A stretch of 64,000 bases of DNA from Zhihengliuella sp. (lineage in GTDB: Bacteria; Actinomycetota; Actinomycetes; Actinomycetales; Micrococcaceae). The notes under the pieces were generated by a model. The model had not been told where the DNA came from and made no database searches. It saw only the letters and a program-made list of their open reading frames with translations. Made by a program: the position numbers and the translations under genes. The DNA lies in contig NZ_JAPSJL010000004.1 of NCBI RefSeq assembly GCF_031178195.1, positions 1-64,000 on the forward strand, read 5' to 3'. Of this stretch, positions 1 through 7,935 are shown one piece after another (the stretch's first letter is position 1; each line of letters opens with the position of its first letter).

Positions 1-2
1 GC

Positions 3-638
3 TTCGACGAGTACGGCAACCCCGCCACCACCCTTCCCGCGACCGGGGCCGGGACCCGCTACGGCTGGCACGGCGCCGATCAACGCGCCACCAACCCCAC
101 CAGCGGCCTCATCCTCATGGGCGCCCGGCTCTACAACCCGGCGACGGGGTTGTTCACGACGCGGGGTCCTATTGCTGGGGGTAACACCACGACCTACGCT
201 TACCCACAAGACCCGATCAACCAAGAAGATACAAGCGGGCTTTGGGGCAAGAAAGCTTGGCGATTTGCCAAAAAGGCGTGGAAAAACCCATGGGTTCAAG
301 TCGGCGTAACGGTCGGGTTAGCCTTCATTCCAGGTGGCCTCGCCATACGAGTCGGTCTCGGAATACTGTCGAAGTCCGCTCGTATAAATTCTGCGTTGCG
401 TGCGTCGTCAATGGTTCGCAGGAGTCCAATCCGAAGCATGTCACGTCACGGTTTGAATCAATCTATTAATAGGAAGATATCTCCGCAGAATTTGCGATCG
501 GCGGTCGTTCATCCAATTGCAATGAAGCCGCAATTGAGAAAGACTGTCTACTTTGGCGCACGGGCCTCGGTCGTTCTAAATTCCGAAAGGCGACTGGTTA
601 CGGTTTGGAGAAACAGTCTATGGCGAAAGAAGAAGTAA
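3..638 (+). CDS. Rhs-family protein, C-terminal part with variable toxin tip (5' end outside window)
   Basis: The frame is open from the left edge and ends in TAA at 636-638, giving 211 visible residues of a larger Rhs protein. Visible residues 1 to about 80 are the end of the Rhs core, with FDEYGNP, GLILMGARLYNPATGLFTT and the closing DPINQEDTSGL. The tip follows: a basic and hydrophobic stretch (WGKKAWRFAKKAW, then a glycine-rich helix), then a C-terminal part with SRHGLNQSINR, NLRSAVVHP, VYFGARASVVLN and VTVWR. That pattern resembles DUF4258-like or BECR-fold RNase toxins; this is my reading and unconfirmed. In the family the core is a shell that carries a C-terminal toxin released into rival cells. 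The tip is visibly AT-richer than the core, as expected for exchanged tips. The next gene overlaps the 3' end and may encode immunity. Confidence 0.85.
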   Translation, partial: FDEYGNPATTLPATGAGTRYGWHGADQRATNPTSGLILMGARLYNPATGLFTTRGPIAGGNTTTYAYPQDPINQEDTSGLWGKKAWRFAKKAWKNPWVQVGVTVGLAFIPGGLAIRVGLGILSKSARINSALRASSMVRRSPIRSMSRHGLNQSINRKISPQNLRSAVVHPIAMKPQLRKTVYFGARASVVLNSERRLVTVWRNSLWRKKK

Positions 639-928
639 CTACGGGTGCAGCTTTGAACAGGAATAGTGTGAAGACCATTGCCAGGACGACTAGTCGAGAG
701 CTGCGGGCTATTCGCCCTGCGCTCATTGATGCGGATGTTCCTGAAGACGAATGGGATGATCTTTCGTTTCGAATAGTCCGATGGGTTCTAGAGAAGCATT
801 CATGCGAATCGGCACTCGTTAAGGCCGTTGAGTATCTCAATCTAACAGTGGGAGTCTCATTGGGACAGATGCAAATTGAGGGACTAGAAAGAATTGTGGA
901 TGCTGTCCATGAGAAGATAGGCGAATAG
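620..928 (+). CDS. Small acidic hypothetical protein, candidate immunity protein for the Rhs tip
   Basis: A 102-residue soluble protein starting MAKEEVTTG; an in-frame TTG at 605 is an alternative start. It overlaps the Rhs toxin tip by 19 bases in another frame, the arrangement expected when a toxin and its immunity protein are made together. It is rich in Glu and Asp (ADVPEDEWDD) whereas the tip is strongly basic, which would suit a neutralising partner. I recognise no domain. It is AT-rich like the tip, so the two probably travelled together. The immunity role is inferred from position and charge only. Confidence 0.6.
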   Translation: MAKEEVTTGAALNRNSVKTIARTTSRELRAIRPALIDADVPEDEWDDLSFRIVRWVLEKHSCESALVKAVEYLNLTVGVSLGQMQIEGLERIVDAVHEKIGE

Positions 929-1184
929 ACGTATGTCAGTGAACTAATCTAACAAGTAAAGCCGAAAAACGAGAGGGTAGCAAGTATGGGATCACGCGAG
1001 TTGGACCATCTCGTCCAGCCGCGCAGGTTGCCGGTTGCAGCAGGGCGACTCGATCCAGGTGCACTTGGTCGATTATCGACTCGGCTGCGGGGTTTTACAA
1101 TGCAAGACTAAAGGAGGTAAAGTACGTGTCCCGACACTACCAGAAGCATAGAAAATGCCCCCCGGGTCAAGCAAAGAGCTGTCG
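929..1184. other. Short intergenic stretch with two mini-ORFs and a strong ribosome-binding site
   Basis: No convincing gene. A 41-codon ORF runs from ATG 986 to TAA 1111 behind a GAGAGGG sequence. A near-ideal Shine-Dalgarno AAGGAGGT (1111-1118) precedes GTG 1126, which opens a 20-codon ORF ending in TGA at 1186-1188; that stop overlaps the ATG of the next gene at 1185. The middle part (about 990-1090) is more GC-rich than its flanks and may be debris of an older tip cassette. Confidence 0.4.
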
Positions 1185-2057
1185 ATGAACTGGAACATAC
1201 ACGAGGAGCTTCACCTCGTGCACAGAGATTTTACCGAGCAGATTTCTTGTATCGAAGAACATCTGGCGAGTCTCAAGTCCCATGAAATTTTGAGCTTGCA
1301 CGAATATTTGACGGCGCGGGCAATCGATCGATTAACTTCTGTTCCGCTCGATCCGTTATTGGCGCACCAGTATGATCTCGAGAAACCGAGCATGGACGAA
1401 TTTCCGGTGGCCATGGTATGGTTCGAGCAATTGCGGACCTCCATCATGGGATTTCACGCCTACAGTGTCCTCTGCGGACTTCCGCCGCTCACCTCGACCG
1501 ATGCGCCGAGCCTTTCGGCTCCGCCCTATGCTGATGTTTTCGATGATTCGGAGATGGCGTGGATGGCAGGCAACATCGGCCGCTCCGTCCTCAGCGACCT
1601 CATCCCCACGGCTTACGAAACAGAATCTGGTGAGATGTGGCCGCGCCATATTCGAGGCCGCGGTGCCTCAGAGCTTGTCACCATCTGCTATGAGCTGACG
1701 GACTCTCAGCGGAAGAAAAAGTTCAAAACCGAAGCCCGTCGCTACTGGGGCGCGATGGAAAGTGCGGTTGAAAAGATAAACACTTCTGAGTCTTGGTGGG
1801 AATGGTTCAGGGGTACCAACGTTCGGGAAATACGAATCAAAGCAGCTCCGGCCGTTAGCACTGCCGAGGCCTCGCCTCGGCAGTCGACATCGAAACTGGT
1901 CGGGCGAAGGCACGAGGCCATTCTGAGTCCGTCATTCGGAAGCATGCCCGTGGAGGACGGCCAACTGATCGTGGACGTTCGCCTGGATCTAGTGAACATA
2001 CTGGCGCAGGTGGAGAGCTCCTCGCCAATTCCTCAGGAGTGGAACTTCGACGGATGA
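1185..2057 (+). CDS. Hypothetical protein, 290 residues, in the Rhs tip array
   Basis: Starts MNWNIHEELHLVHRDF; an in-frame ATG at 1155 would add ten residues without a better ribosome-binding site, and the stop of the upstream mini-ORF overlaps ATG 1185. No signal peptide or membrane segment is evident. The N-terminal part looks helical (a long heptad-like stretch near residues 8-50), a central part carries several Trp residues, and residues about 215-255 are a Ser/Pro/Arg-rich linker. I recognise no family. It sits between an Rhs toxin/immunity pair and a DUF4240-type remnant, so an immunity or decayed-cassette origin is possible, but nothing in the protein proves it. Confidence 0.6.
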   Translation: MNWNIHEELHLVHRDFTEQISCIEEHLASLKSHEILSLHEYLTARAIDRLTSVPLDPLLAHQYDLEKPSMDEFPVAMVWFEQLRTSIMGFHAYSVLCGLPPLTSTDAPSLSAPPYADVFDDSEMAWMAGNIGRSVLSDLIPTAYETESGEMWPRHIRGRGASELVTICYELTDSQRKKKFKTEARRYWGAMESAVEKINTSESWWEWFRGTNVREIRIKAAPAVSTAEASPRQSTSKLVGRRHEAILSPSFGSMPVEDGQLIVDVRLDLVNILAQVESSSPIPQEWNFDG

Positions 2058-2120
2058 CCCCGTCGTCTTCGGAGTCTTCCTTTCGCAGCGCCCGCTGGCG
2101 CGTCGGCTGGCCTCCACACG

Positions 2121-2345
2121 GACTGGATTGATCTGGATGTTAAGGACGACTTCGGCTCGAGCCTCGGACAGGACCACCTCGATGACGCCGCTGTCGACGG
2201 CTTCGCTGACGCAGACCTCGACGACCCTGATTACGAGGCGTCGGCGACGAACGGGCCTAGTGGGGTCGCGGTCGCGTCGCCGCAGCCGCGAGCCGGCACT
2301 CGGGAACGCGTTGCTGGCGTGGAGGCGGTGTTGGAGGCGGAGTGA
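2121..2345 (+). pseudogene. Remnant of the two-domain protein encoded intact at 5721-7154
   Basis: The frame reads DWIDLDVKDDFGSSLGQDHL and on through an Asp-rich run to PQPRAGTRERVAGVEAV, then stops at 2343-2345. It aligns with the middle of the protein at 5721-7154 (DWADLEIKDGFYASFEQEDL, PRPRAGSQGRVVGVEAV) at both protein and DNA level. There is no start codon with a ribosome site and both ends of the parent are missing: no N-terminal domain and no DUF4240. The frame stays open upstream for a few codons without similarity. I read it as a truncated paralogue left by recombination within the array. Confidence 0.7.
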
Positions 2346-2472
2346 ACCGCCCTGGGTTTAGTTCCGATCTCCTATGGAGAGGATTGCTGCCGCGAGCGGA
2401 CTCGTGGGACATGATTTCAATGTCGGTGTCCACAAGAAGAAGATTCGTCATTGAGGAAGGAGGCGGTAGGCC

Positions 2473-2886
2473 GTGCCCGACATAACGTTCTCGGCCTACC
2501 TGGGCAGCCTCGCCCTCATGGCGGTCCTGTATGCCGCGCGAGCCTTCGCCCTACTGCGTTCAGGCGTTAATCCACTCTCGCTAGGGCACCTATGGCTGTT
2601 GTTATTAATTGCCTTGGCCCCGATCTCGTCAGTACTTGTATCCCTTCGAATGCATGAGCCCATGGACATGGCATTCGTGTTTGGGTTGTTTGTCAACATC
2701 TCCATAATTGGTTTCACGCGGGCGGATCCGCTTCAAGCCTTCTCTGGCAGGGAACCAACTCGGGATTCAATGTGGGGAAAGAGATACTATGACGATTCGA
2801 AGTCGCTTAACCGCTCGCTCTACACGTGGATTATTCTCACTCTGGTGGCATCGTCTTTGTGGTACATCTTCGTCGACGGAGCCTAG
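2473..2886 (+). CDS. Small integral membrane protein in the Rhs array
   Basis: 137 residues from GTG 2473, preceded by AGGAAGGAGG about ten bases upstream. Three hydrophobic stretches are visible: about residues 7-28, 38-75 (possibly two helices) and 115-134. A polar loop with SMWGKRYYDDSKSL lies before the last helix. No domain is recognised. Small membrane proteins beside Rhs tips are often immunity proteins against membrane-active or periplasm-entering toxins; here that is an inference from location. No intact toxin tip lies directly upstream, so it may be an orphan immunity gene. It is moderately AT-rich compared with the chromosomal part of the window. Confidence 0.65.
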   Translation: MPDITFSAYLGSLALMAVLYAARAFALLRSGVNPLSLGHLWLLLLIALAPISSVLVSLRMHEPMDMAFVFGLFVNISIIGFTRADPLQAFSGREPTRDSMWGKRYYDDSKSLNRSLYTWIILTLVASSLWYIFVDGA

Positions 2887-3134
2887 GAGCCAGATCCCGG
2901 TTCCAGGCGGGGATCGAGGTGCGCGATAAGGCGAGCGGGCTTCGAGACTAGATGAAAGTAGTTCTTCGGCGACTTTCTTAGTGCGATGTAATGGATCGTG
3001 GAGTTCGTTTGTCCGAAGTCCCGTCCGCCTCCCTGGAAGGTTCTCCAGGTCCGGACCCTGTGGTCCACACTGTGGATATCCCGGAGGCCGGGACGAACGC
3101 GGTGAATGGTGGTGGGCTGCGACGACGATTGAGC

Positions 3135-3312
3135 ACTACGTCAACCAGACCACCACGGTCACCCGGTTCGAGGACGTCATCGGTGGGGATCTCGGGATCG
3201 TCATCGAGAAGGGCACGGTCAAGCTCTCTGTTAACAACCCCCACGGGGACACCGTCGCGACCGTGACCCTGCCGTCCAGCGGCAACGCCCAGGGCATCGA
3301 CTCCTGGTCGAG
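3135..3312 (+). repeat. Rhs core repeat, copy in tip B
   Basis: This 178-base block is almost identical to 4732-4909, with about four mismatches by eye. It encodes the core segment YVNQTTTVTRF to DSWSSF. Such near-identity between short non-adjacent pieces indicates recent duplication or gene conversion within the array. Confidence 0.85.
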
Positions 3313-3439
3313 TTTTGATGAATACGGGAACCCGGCGGGGGCGTTGGATGCTATGGGTACTGGGACCCGGTATGGGCGGCATGGTGCTGGTCAGCGGGCG
3401 TTGAATCCGACGAGTGGCCTGATTCTGATGGGTGCGCGG

Positions 3440-3541
3440 TGGTATTACCCGGCGACGGGGTTGTTCACGACGCGGGATCCTGTTGCTGGTGGCAACACGA
3501 CGACTTACGCTTACCCACGAGACCCGATCAACAAAGAAGAT
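3440..3541 (+). repeat. Rhs core-end repeat shared with 130-231
   Basis: The end of the Rhs core (PATGLFTT to DPIN) is nearly the same DNA here and at about 130-231 in the first tip. This is the boundary after which the tips diverge completely, the usual recombination point for tip exchange. Confidence 0.75.
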
Positions 3542-3983
3542 GTGTCGGGCGCATGGTCAAAGTGGAAGAAATCGTGGCAAACCGCAAAAAATGGACCAAG
3601 CGGGGATGGGGCGGGCTCGGAGGTACGTACGGAGTCCTGAAAAAGATATCGACCATTAGCGGCTTCTTTGGTCCGGCAGGTGTCGGTATCTCACTAGCTA
3701 CCGGAGCGGGTGTCGCATATCTCGACTATAAACGTGGAAACAAGAAGGCCTAGCGAAACTATGCGGTGTCCGCTGTTGCGGCGGTGACTTTTGTTGGCAA
3801 AGGCATGGCCATGGCCCGAGCCATCAGATCCGTCGGAGGTAAGGCCGCGGCGAGGAGTGAAAATAGGTACAAACGCTACAACAACTATGCCTCCGAATTC
3901 CTGGGGGCTGGCCAGAACTATGAATGTCGGGCGGGCAATTGGTACGGGAAAAGTCTCGACGATGCTAAGGGAAGAAGTGTGTA

Positions 3984-4442
3984 ATGACGAGTGATGTTGG
4001 CATATTTATATCATTCCTCCTCACCATCTCCCTAGCGGTATTGACCGTCTACCTGTGCCTGAAATCGGCTCATAAAGTGGATGATCTCGGCGCTCAAATC
4101 CCAGTGCTGTTCATATTAATTGTCGGCCCCCCGGGCATCATAATTCTCGGTGGAGCAGATTGGGATTCCTTGGTCCTATCCGTGACTCACGTATCGGCAA
4201 TCTCTTTAAGTCTGCTCGTCGCTGGCGCTGGTTACCCTTCGCGTATTGTCGGCCATTTGGCTCGGCATACCGAACGGGTTGTAGGGGAGAAGCATATCGA
4301 GCCAGAGTCGTACGAACTCAAGAAGAATGCGTTGCGCAGATCTCGACCCTTTGCTCTGGCGTTTCTTGGAATTCTTCCGTTAATGTGGATTGGTTTCTTG
4401 ATTTTATTTGGTGAGCTTATGCTTGCTGGAAACTCACGTTGA
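3984..4442 (+). CDS. Membrane protein, candidate immunity protein of tip B
   Basis: 152 residues starting MTSDVGIFISF; its ATG shares one base with the TAA that ends the tip B frame (TAATG), so translation was probably coupled to the toxin. Hydrophobic segments lie at about residues 5-25, 37-58, 62-85 and 122-145, making a four-helix membrane protein. The loop between helices three and four is charged and helical (HTERVVGEKHIEPESYEL). No family is recognised. The region is clearly AT-richer than the rest of the window. Its position makes an immunity role likely, though the toxin reading frame upstream is now broken. Confidence 0.65.
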   Translation: MTSDVGIFISFLLTISLAVLTVYLCLKSAHKVDDLGAQIPVLFILIVGPPGIIILGGADWDSLVLSVTHVSAISLSLLVAGAGYPSRIVGHLARHTERVVGEKHIEPESYELKKNALRRSRPFALAFLGILPLMWIGFLILFGELMLAGNSR

Positions 4443-4511
4443 GATATATAAGGGTCGCCTTCCCTTCGGGCCCTGTCTTTTCGTGGACGTCCGCGCGGCC
4501 GCACGACGGCG

Positions 4512-4988
4512 ATTCCCGCGGCGGGGACGAACGCACCCAAGGGTGGTGCTGGCGGGGCTGGGATCACGATCGCGTACTACGCCAACGACACGGCGAAGAC
4601 GATCAGCCGCAACGGGCACAACAGCACGATCACCATGGATGCGTCCCTGCGCCGTCACGTCATCTAGGACATGAACGGAGGCACCCGGTACCGGTACGGG
4701 GACACCTCGGACAACCCGGCCTGGACCACCAACTACGTCAACCAGACCACCACGGTCACCCGGTTCGAGGACGTCATCGGTGGGGATCTCGGGATCGTCA
4801 TCGAGAAGGGCACGGTCAAGCTCTCTGTTAACAACCCGCACGGGGACACCGTCGCGACCGTGACGCTGCCGTCCAGCGGCAACGCTCGGGGCATCGACTC
4901 CTGGTCGAGCTTCGACGAGTACGGCAACCCCACCACTTCCCTGCCCGAAAGGTATTTTGGTTCAATGGCAAATCTGGTAAGAAGATAG
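4512..4988 (+). pseudogene. Displaced Rhs tip C: core fragment with internal stop and truncated end
   Basis: One frame reads Rhs core from IPAAGTNAPKGG through ITIAYYANDTAKTISRNGHN to an in-frame TAG at 4668-4670 region just before DMNGGTRYRYGD, then on through YVNQTTTVTRF to FDEYGNPTTSLPE. At about 4946 similarity to the core ends abruptly; the piece that should hold the core end (GLILMGAR, DPIN) is missing, and the frame runs into unrelated AT-rich codons and stops at 4986-4988. A different frame is open across the junction and continues into the next gene (WFNGKSGKKIDVFYWGNKE), perhaps the last residues of a lost toxin. An orphan tip made non-functional by stop and deletion. Confidence 0.75.
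4732..4909 (+). repeat. Rhs core repeat, copy in tip C
   Basis: Partner of the block at 3135-3312; the offset is 1597 bases throughout, with no gaps, so the two copies share exactly the same length. Confidence 0.85.
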
Positions 4989-5023
4989 ATGTTTTCTACT
5001 GGGGGAACAAGGAGATGAGTCGA

Positions 5024-5590
5024 GTGAGGTTTAGCGCGGCACCCCTCTATGAAAAGTTGAAGCAGGATGGCGAACTTAACATCGGCCCAATTTCCGGTGA
5101 TCGAAATGCGTCAAGCTTCGAGATGGAATGCGATGATGTGTTAGCACTCGTTGTTTCAGGCGATCTGTCCCACAACCCTCACGAGTCTCAAACGAGTATG
5201 ATTGTAGGCTTTGAGTATGGTCATCATATAAAAGGTGTGTCGATTCCAGATAAATCTGCATACATATATGGCTGGTTTTCCGGCGTTGTGGGGCGGATGG
5301 TTCCAGAGGGGTTTGGAAAGCCAGAATCTGAGGAGTATTTGCAGTTCTTGTTGGATGACCTGCTGGAGAAAGGGTATTCTGATCGAATCACTGACTCGAG
5401 CGAATCATGCCTGACGCTAGGATTCTCATCTCGCGAGCTCATGGTTGAAGTTCAGGATAAATCCCTAGTGGTCATTGCAGTCAAGAGCGAAATTAAATTT
5501 GGTCTGCCGTTCCACCTGAATTCACAAAGCACATCTTGGGTTTTGGGGATGCTTGATGGATTGACCGGTTATGAAAGCGTGGATGAGTAG
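5024..5590 (+). CDS. Hypothetical protein, candidate immunity protein of tip C
   Basis: 188 residues if started at GTG 5024, which lies nine bases after the AAGGAG at 5009-5014. ATG 5015 touches that ribosome site directly and is therefore less likely. The protein is acidic, soluble and has no signal peptide or membrane helix. It contains SFEMECDDVLALVVSGD, a YIYGWFSGVVGRMV stretch and an ESEEYLQFLLDDLLEKGYSDRI helix. No family is recognised. It is AT-rich like the other tip-linked genes. Because it directly follows the decayed tip C it may be an orphan immunity gene kept after loss of its toxin. Confidence 0.65.
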   Translation: MRFSAAPLYEKLKQDGELNIGPISGDRNASSFEMECDDVLALVVSGDLSHNPHESQTSMIVGFEYGHHIKGVSIPDKSAYIYGWFSGVVGRMVPEGFGKPESEEYLQFLLDDLLEKGYSDRITDSSESCLTLGFSSRELMVEVQDKSLVVIAVKSEIKFGLPFHLNSQSTSWVLGMLDGLTGYESVDE

Positions 5591-5720
5591 GCATGGGTGA
5601 AAAATTTATGGGACCTATATCCGCTTCCAATCGCAGTGAAAAACATGGGTAAGTATGCAAATCTAAAACCTCGCCTTGGCCCTTTGGTGCCGCTTCGGGG
5701 TGGCGGCGGAGGGATACCTC

Positions 5721-7154
5721 ATGGAGCAAGGTAAAGCTTTGAAGGCCTTGCGCCGGCTGAGCCGGAATTTCGATGTCGCGTCGAGGGTTCTGTACCCGGA
5801 AAGGGACAGCATTGAAGATCTCTCCCAGATTTCTGAGCTTCATCCCGTGCGGGCTGTGGTGATGGACGAGCCGGTGAAGTATTTCCCGGTGGACTACTCG
5901 TGGGAGTCGCTGGAGCGGCTGACGGCGCAATGGGACGAGCGATGGGCCCCGGCGCTTCGGGCGCCGGGGTTGCGATGGATCGATTTGAGTCGGGCGGATC
6001 AGTCTGCCCTGGATGCGCTCGACCGCTCCCTGGACACGCCGGAAGGATTCGGACGCCTGTACCTTCACGGGTTCGTGCAACGGCCTGGGGCCGCGTGGTT
6101 CCGGGAGAAGTTCGTCTCCGACTTCGTGGGTATCGAGCAGAGCCGACAGGTGGATTTCACGCACGCCGGACCATTCTGTTCGATCGGTCTGCTCAGTCTG
6201 GGGGATGTGAAATCGGTCAGGGGTCTGGCGCACTTGTCACAGCAGGGAACCATCAGATTGCTCGACCTGACTGCAGTTAAGTTTGAGGACCCCGACGAGT
6301 TCTGGAACATCCGTGCCGAGCGGATTGCGCTCTCTCCGCGAAATCGGAAGGAGGCCGCCTGGTTCTACGAAGCTTGGGACCGGCGACCCCCGGACTGGAT
6401 GGATCGCGTCCGTTTCGGCGAGTTCCTCGCCCAGGACCTGTACCCGGACTGGGCCGACTTGGAGATCAAGGACGGCTTCTACGCCAGCTTCGAACAAGAG
6501 GACCTCGTTGACATCGGTGTCGACGATCTCGATGACGCTGACGTTGAGGAGGTTGCGGGAGGCGGGCCTAATCGGTCGGGTGACTCGTCGCCGCGACCGC
6601 GAGCCGGCTCTCAGGGACGCGTTGTTGGCGTGGAGGCGGTGTCGGTGGTGGAGTTTTGGGAGGTGGTGGAGGGTTCCCGTCGGGTGGCTGGTGGGGATGT
6701 TGAGGCGCAGGTGGAGGCCCTGCAGGGGGCTCTGGGGAGGTTCGCTCCGGAGCGGATCGCCGGGTTCGAGCAGGTGTTCGTGTCGTTGCATCGACGGCTC
6801 TATGACTGGGGTCTCTGGGGTGTGGCGTATCTGCTGCTGGGCGGGTGCAGCGATGACGGGTTCGTGGACGTGCGGTCCTGGGTCATCGGTCAGGGGCGTG
6901 ACTTCTACGAGCGGTGCCTGGCTGATCCGCGGGCTCTGGCCTCCGGTGGCCTGGAGGATCGGGAGGACATCGGGGATGCTGAGCTGCTGGCCTATGCCGC
7001 GGGGGAGGCGTACGAGGAGGTCACGGGCCGGGAGCTGGAGGAGGACTACCCGGACCTGGGCGGGGTCTTCGACGTCGACGAGCCTACCGGCGAGCCCTGG
7101 ACGGACGAGGACGACCTCCAGGCCCGCTTCCCCGACATCGAACCACTGGACTGA
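5721..7154 (+). CDS. Two-domain protein: unknown N-terminal domain fused to DUF4240
   Basis: 477 residues from ATG 5721, which has a GGAGGG sequence eight bases upstream; a TTG at 5676 would add 15 residues and is less likely. Residues 1 to about 280 form an unknown domain with many aromatic and acidic residues (RAVVMDEPVKYF, WIDLSRADQSALDALDRSL, DWADLEIKDGFY). A Gly/Ser/Pro/Arg-rich linker follows. From about residue 308 comes a DUF4240-like domain: VVEFWEVVEGSRR, then an aromatic YDWGLWGVAYLLLGGCSDDGF (motif split here over residues 360-381) and a predicted helical end. DUF4240 proteins occur in polymorphic-toxin immunity neighbourhoods, which matches the Rhs setting. The N-terminal part is also seen as a remnant at 2121-2345. 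Exact role unknown. Confidence 0.75.
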   Translation: MEQGKALKALRRLSRNFDVASRVLYPERDSIEDLSQISELHPVRAVVMDEPVKYFPVDYSWESLERLTAQWDERWAPALRAPGLRWIDLSRADQSALDALDRSLDTPEGFGRLYLHGFVQRPGAAWFREKFVSDFVGIEQSRQVDFTHAGPFCSIGLLSLGDVKSVRGLAHLSQQGTIRLLDLTAVKFEDPDEFWNIRAERIALSPRNRKEAAWFYEAWDRRPPDWMDRVRFGEFLAQDLYPDWADLEIKDGFYASFEQEDLVDIGVDDLDDADVEEVAGGGPNRSGDSSPRPRAGSQGRVVGVEAVSVVEFWEVVEGSRRVAGGDVEAQVEALQGALGRFAPERIAGFEQVFVSLHRRLYDWGLWGVAYLLLGGCSDDGFVDVRSWVIGQGRDFYERCLADPRALASGGLEDREDIGDAELLAYAAGEAYEEVTGRELEEDYPDLGGVFDVDEPTGEPWTDEDDLQARFPDIEPLD

Positions 7155-7392
7155 CGGTCGGTCCCGCGAACCGGCACCTGCACAACGAGGAAGGAATTCA
7201 TCCGTTGGAGAGCATGGTTTACTCGTCCGGACTGAGTCGTCGGCATTGACGCAGGGATTGACGCGTGGCACGTGTAGCGAGACTCTATGGCCTGGAATTC
7301 CGGCCCGGTCGAATTCTTCGGGAGCGCGTTGTAGGGCCCGAGAAGAATCATCGTCTATTGACTTTCAATCTCAATCGAATGATGCTCGATAT

Positions 7393-7935
7393 GTGAACAA
7401 GCCGCTGGTCCTGTCCCTTCGAGCCGTCCTCATTCTTTTGCTCGCGGCTGCGCTCACCGCGCAGATCCTGATCCCGTTCGCGGCGGAGAAGCTGGGCGGA
7501 CCCTTCGAAGAAGTCAGCCATCTCGTGGCGCCGTACTCGGTGGCGGGCATCCTCTCGCTGCTCTGCTGGCAGGTCGCCCTGGTGGTGGTCTGGCGCCTGC
7601 TGTCCCTCGTCAGCCGTCGGCAGTTCTTGGCGACGAGGTCGATCAAGTCGGTCGGGGCCATCATCTATGCGGTGGCCGGAGCCGCACTGCTACCCGCCCT
7701 CACCATGCTGCATCTTCTGTTCGTCGCGGGCGTCGGGGGTCCCGGCGTCGTTCTGGGGGTCGCGTTCTGCTTGATCTGCGGGGCAGCGCTCGTCGTGGTC
7801 TTGATCGTCATGAGAGCACTCCTCGCCATGGCGGCGGAGAATCAGGGCGGACTCGACGAGGTGATCCAGTGCCCACAGCTCGACGTCGGCCACCCCACGA
7901 TGGTTCACCGCGGCACTGATGAGAGGGAGAGATGA
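7393..7935 (+). CDS. DUF2975-like membrane protein
   Basis: 180 residues from GTG 7393 (VNKPLVLSLRAVLILL); the frame is open upstream but that part is antisense to nothing useful and overlaps the previous gene's region in another frame, so a short start is preferred. Four hydrophobic segments are visible: about residues 5-27, 46-72, 88-113 and 115-140, with the last reading VVLGVAFCLICGAALVVVLI. Length, helix spacing and the start resemble DUF2975 proteins, which usually sit next to a small Cro-type regulator. No such regulator follows here; instead an unknown gene overlaps its stop by four bases (ATGA). Function unknown. Confidence 0.65.
   Translation: MNKPLVLSLRAVLILLLAAALTAQILIPFAAEKLGGPFEEVSHLVAPYSVAGILSLLCWQVALVVVWRLLSLVSRRQFLATRSIKSVGAIIYAVAGAALLPALTMLHLLFVAGVGGPGVVLGVAFCLICGAALVVVLIVMRALLAMAAENQGGLDEVIQCPQLDVGHPTMVHRGTDERER

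Larger units (their letters stand above)
3078..3984 (+). pseudogene. Displaced Rhs tip B: core fragment plus toxin, broken by deletion, frameshift and stop
   Basis: Rhs core similarity begins near 3078 (IPEAGTNAVNGGG) in one frame, jumps by an internal deletion to another frame at about 3134 (HYVNQTTTVTRF), and runs through GLILMGARWYYPATGLFTT to DPINKEDVSGAW. The tip follows. The core frame stops at 3640, but a shift at the six-A run 3586-3591 continues as KKWTKRGWGGLGG and a hydrophobic segment to TAG 3751-3753; beyond that stop the same frame is open to TAA 3982-3984 (AVSAVAAVTFVGKG, ending SLDDAKGRSV). The last stop overlaps the ATG of the next gene, suggesting the whole span was once one toxin tip. 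No start codon or ribosome site explains the 5' end. Confidence 0.7.

Noticed and set aside
2981-3077. ATG 2981 as the start of an Rhs-type gene
   Set aside because: Codons 2981-3130 have no Rhs similarity in that frame and no ribosome site; the fragment is better read as a remnant starting in another frame near 3078.
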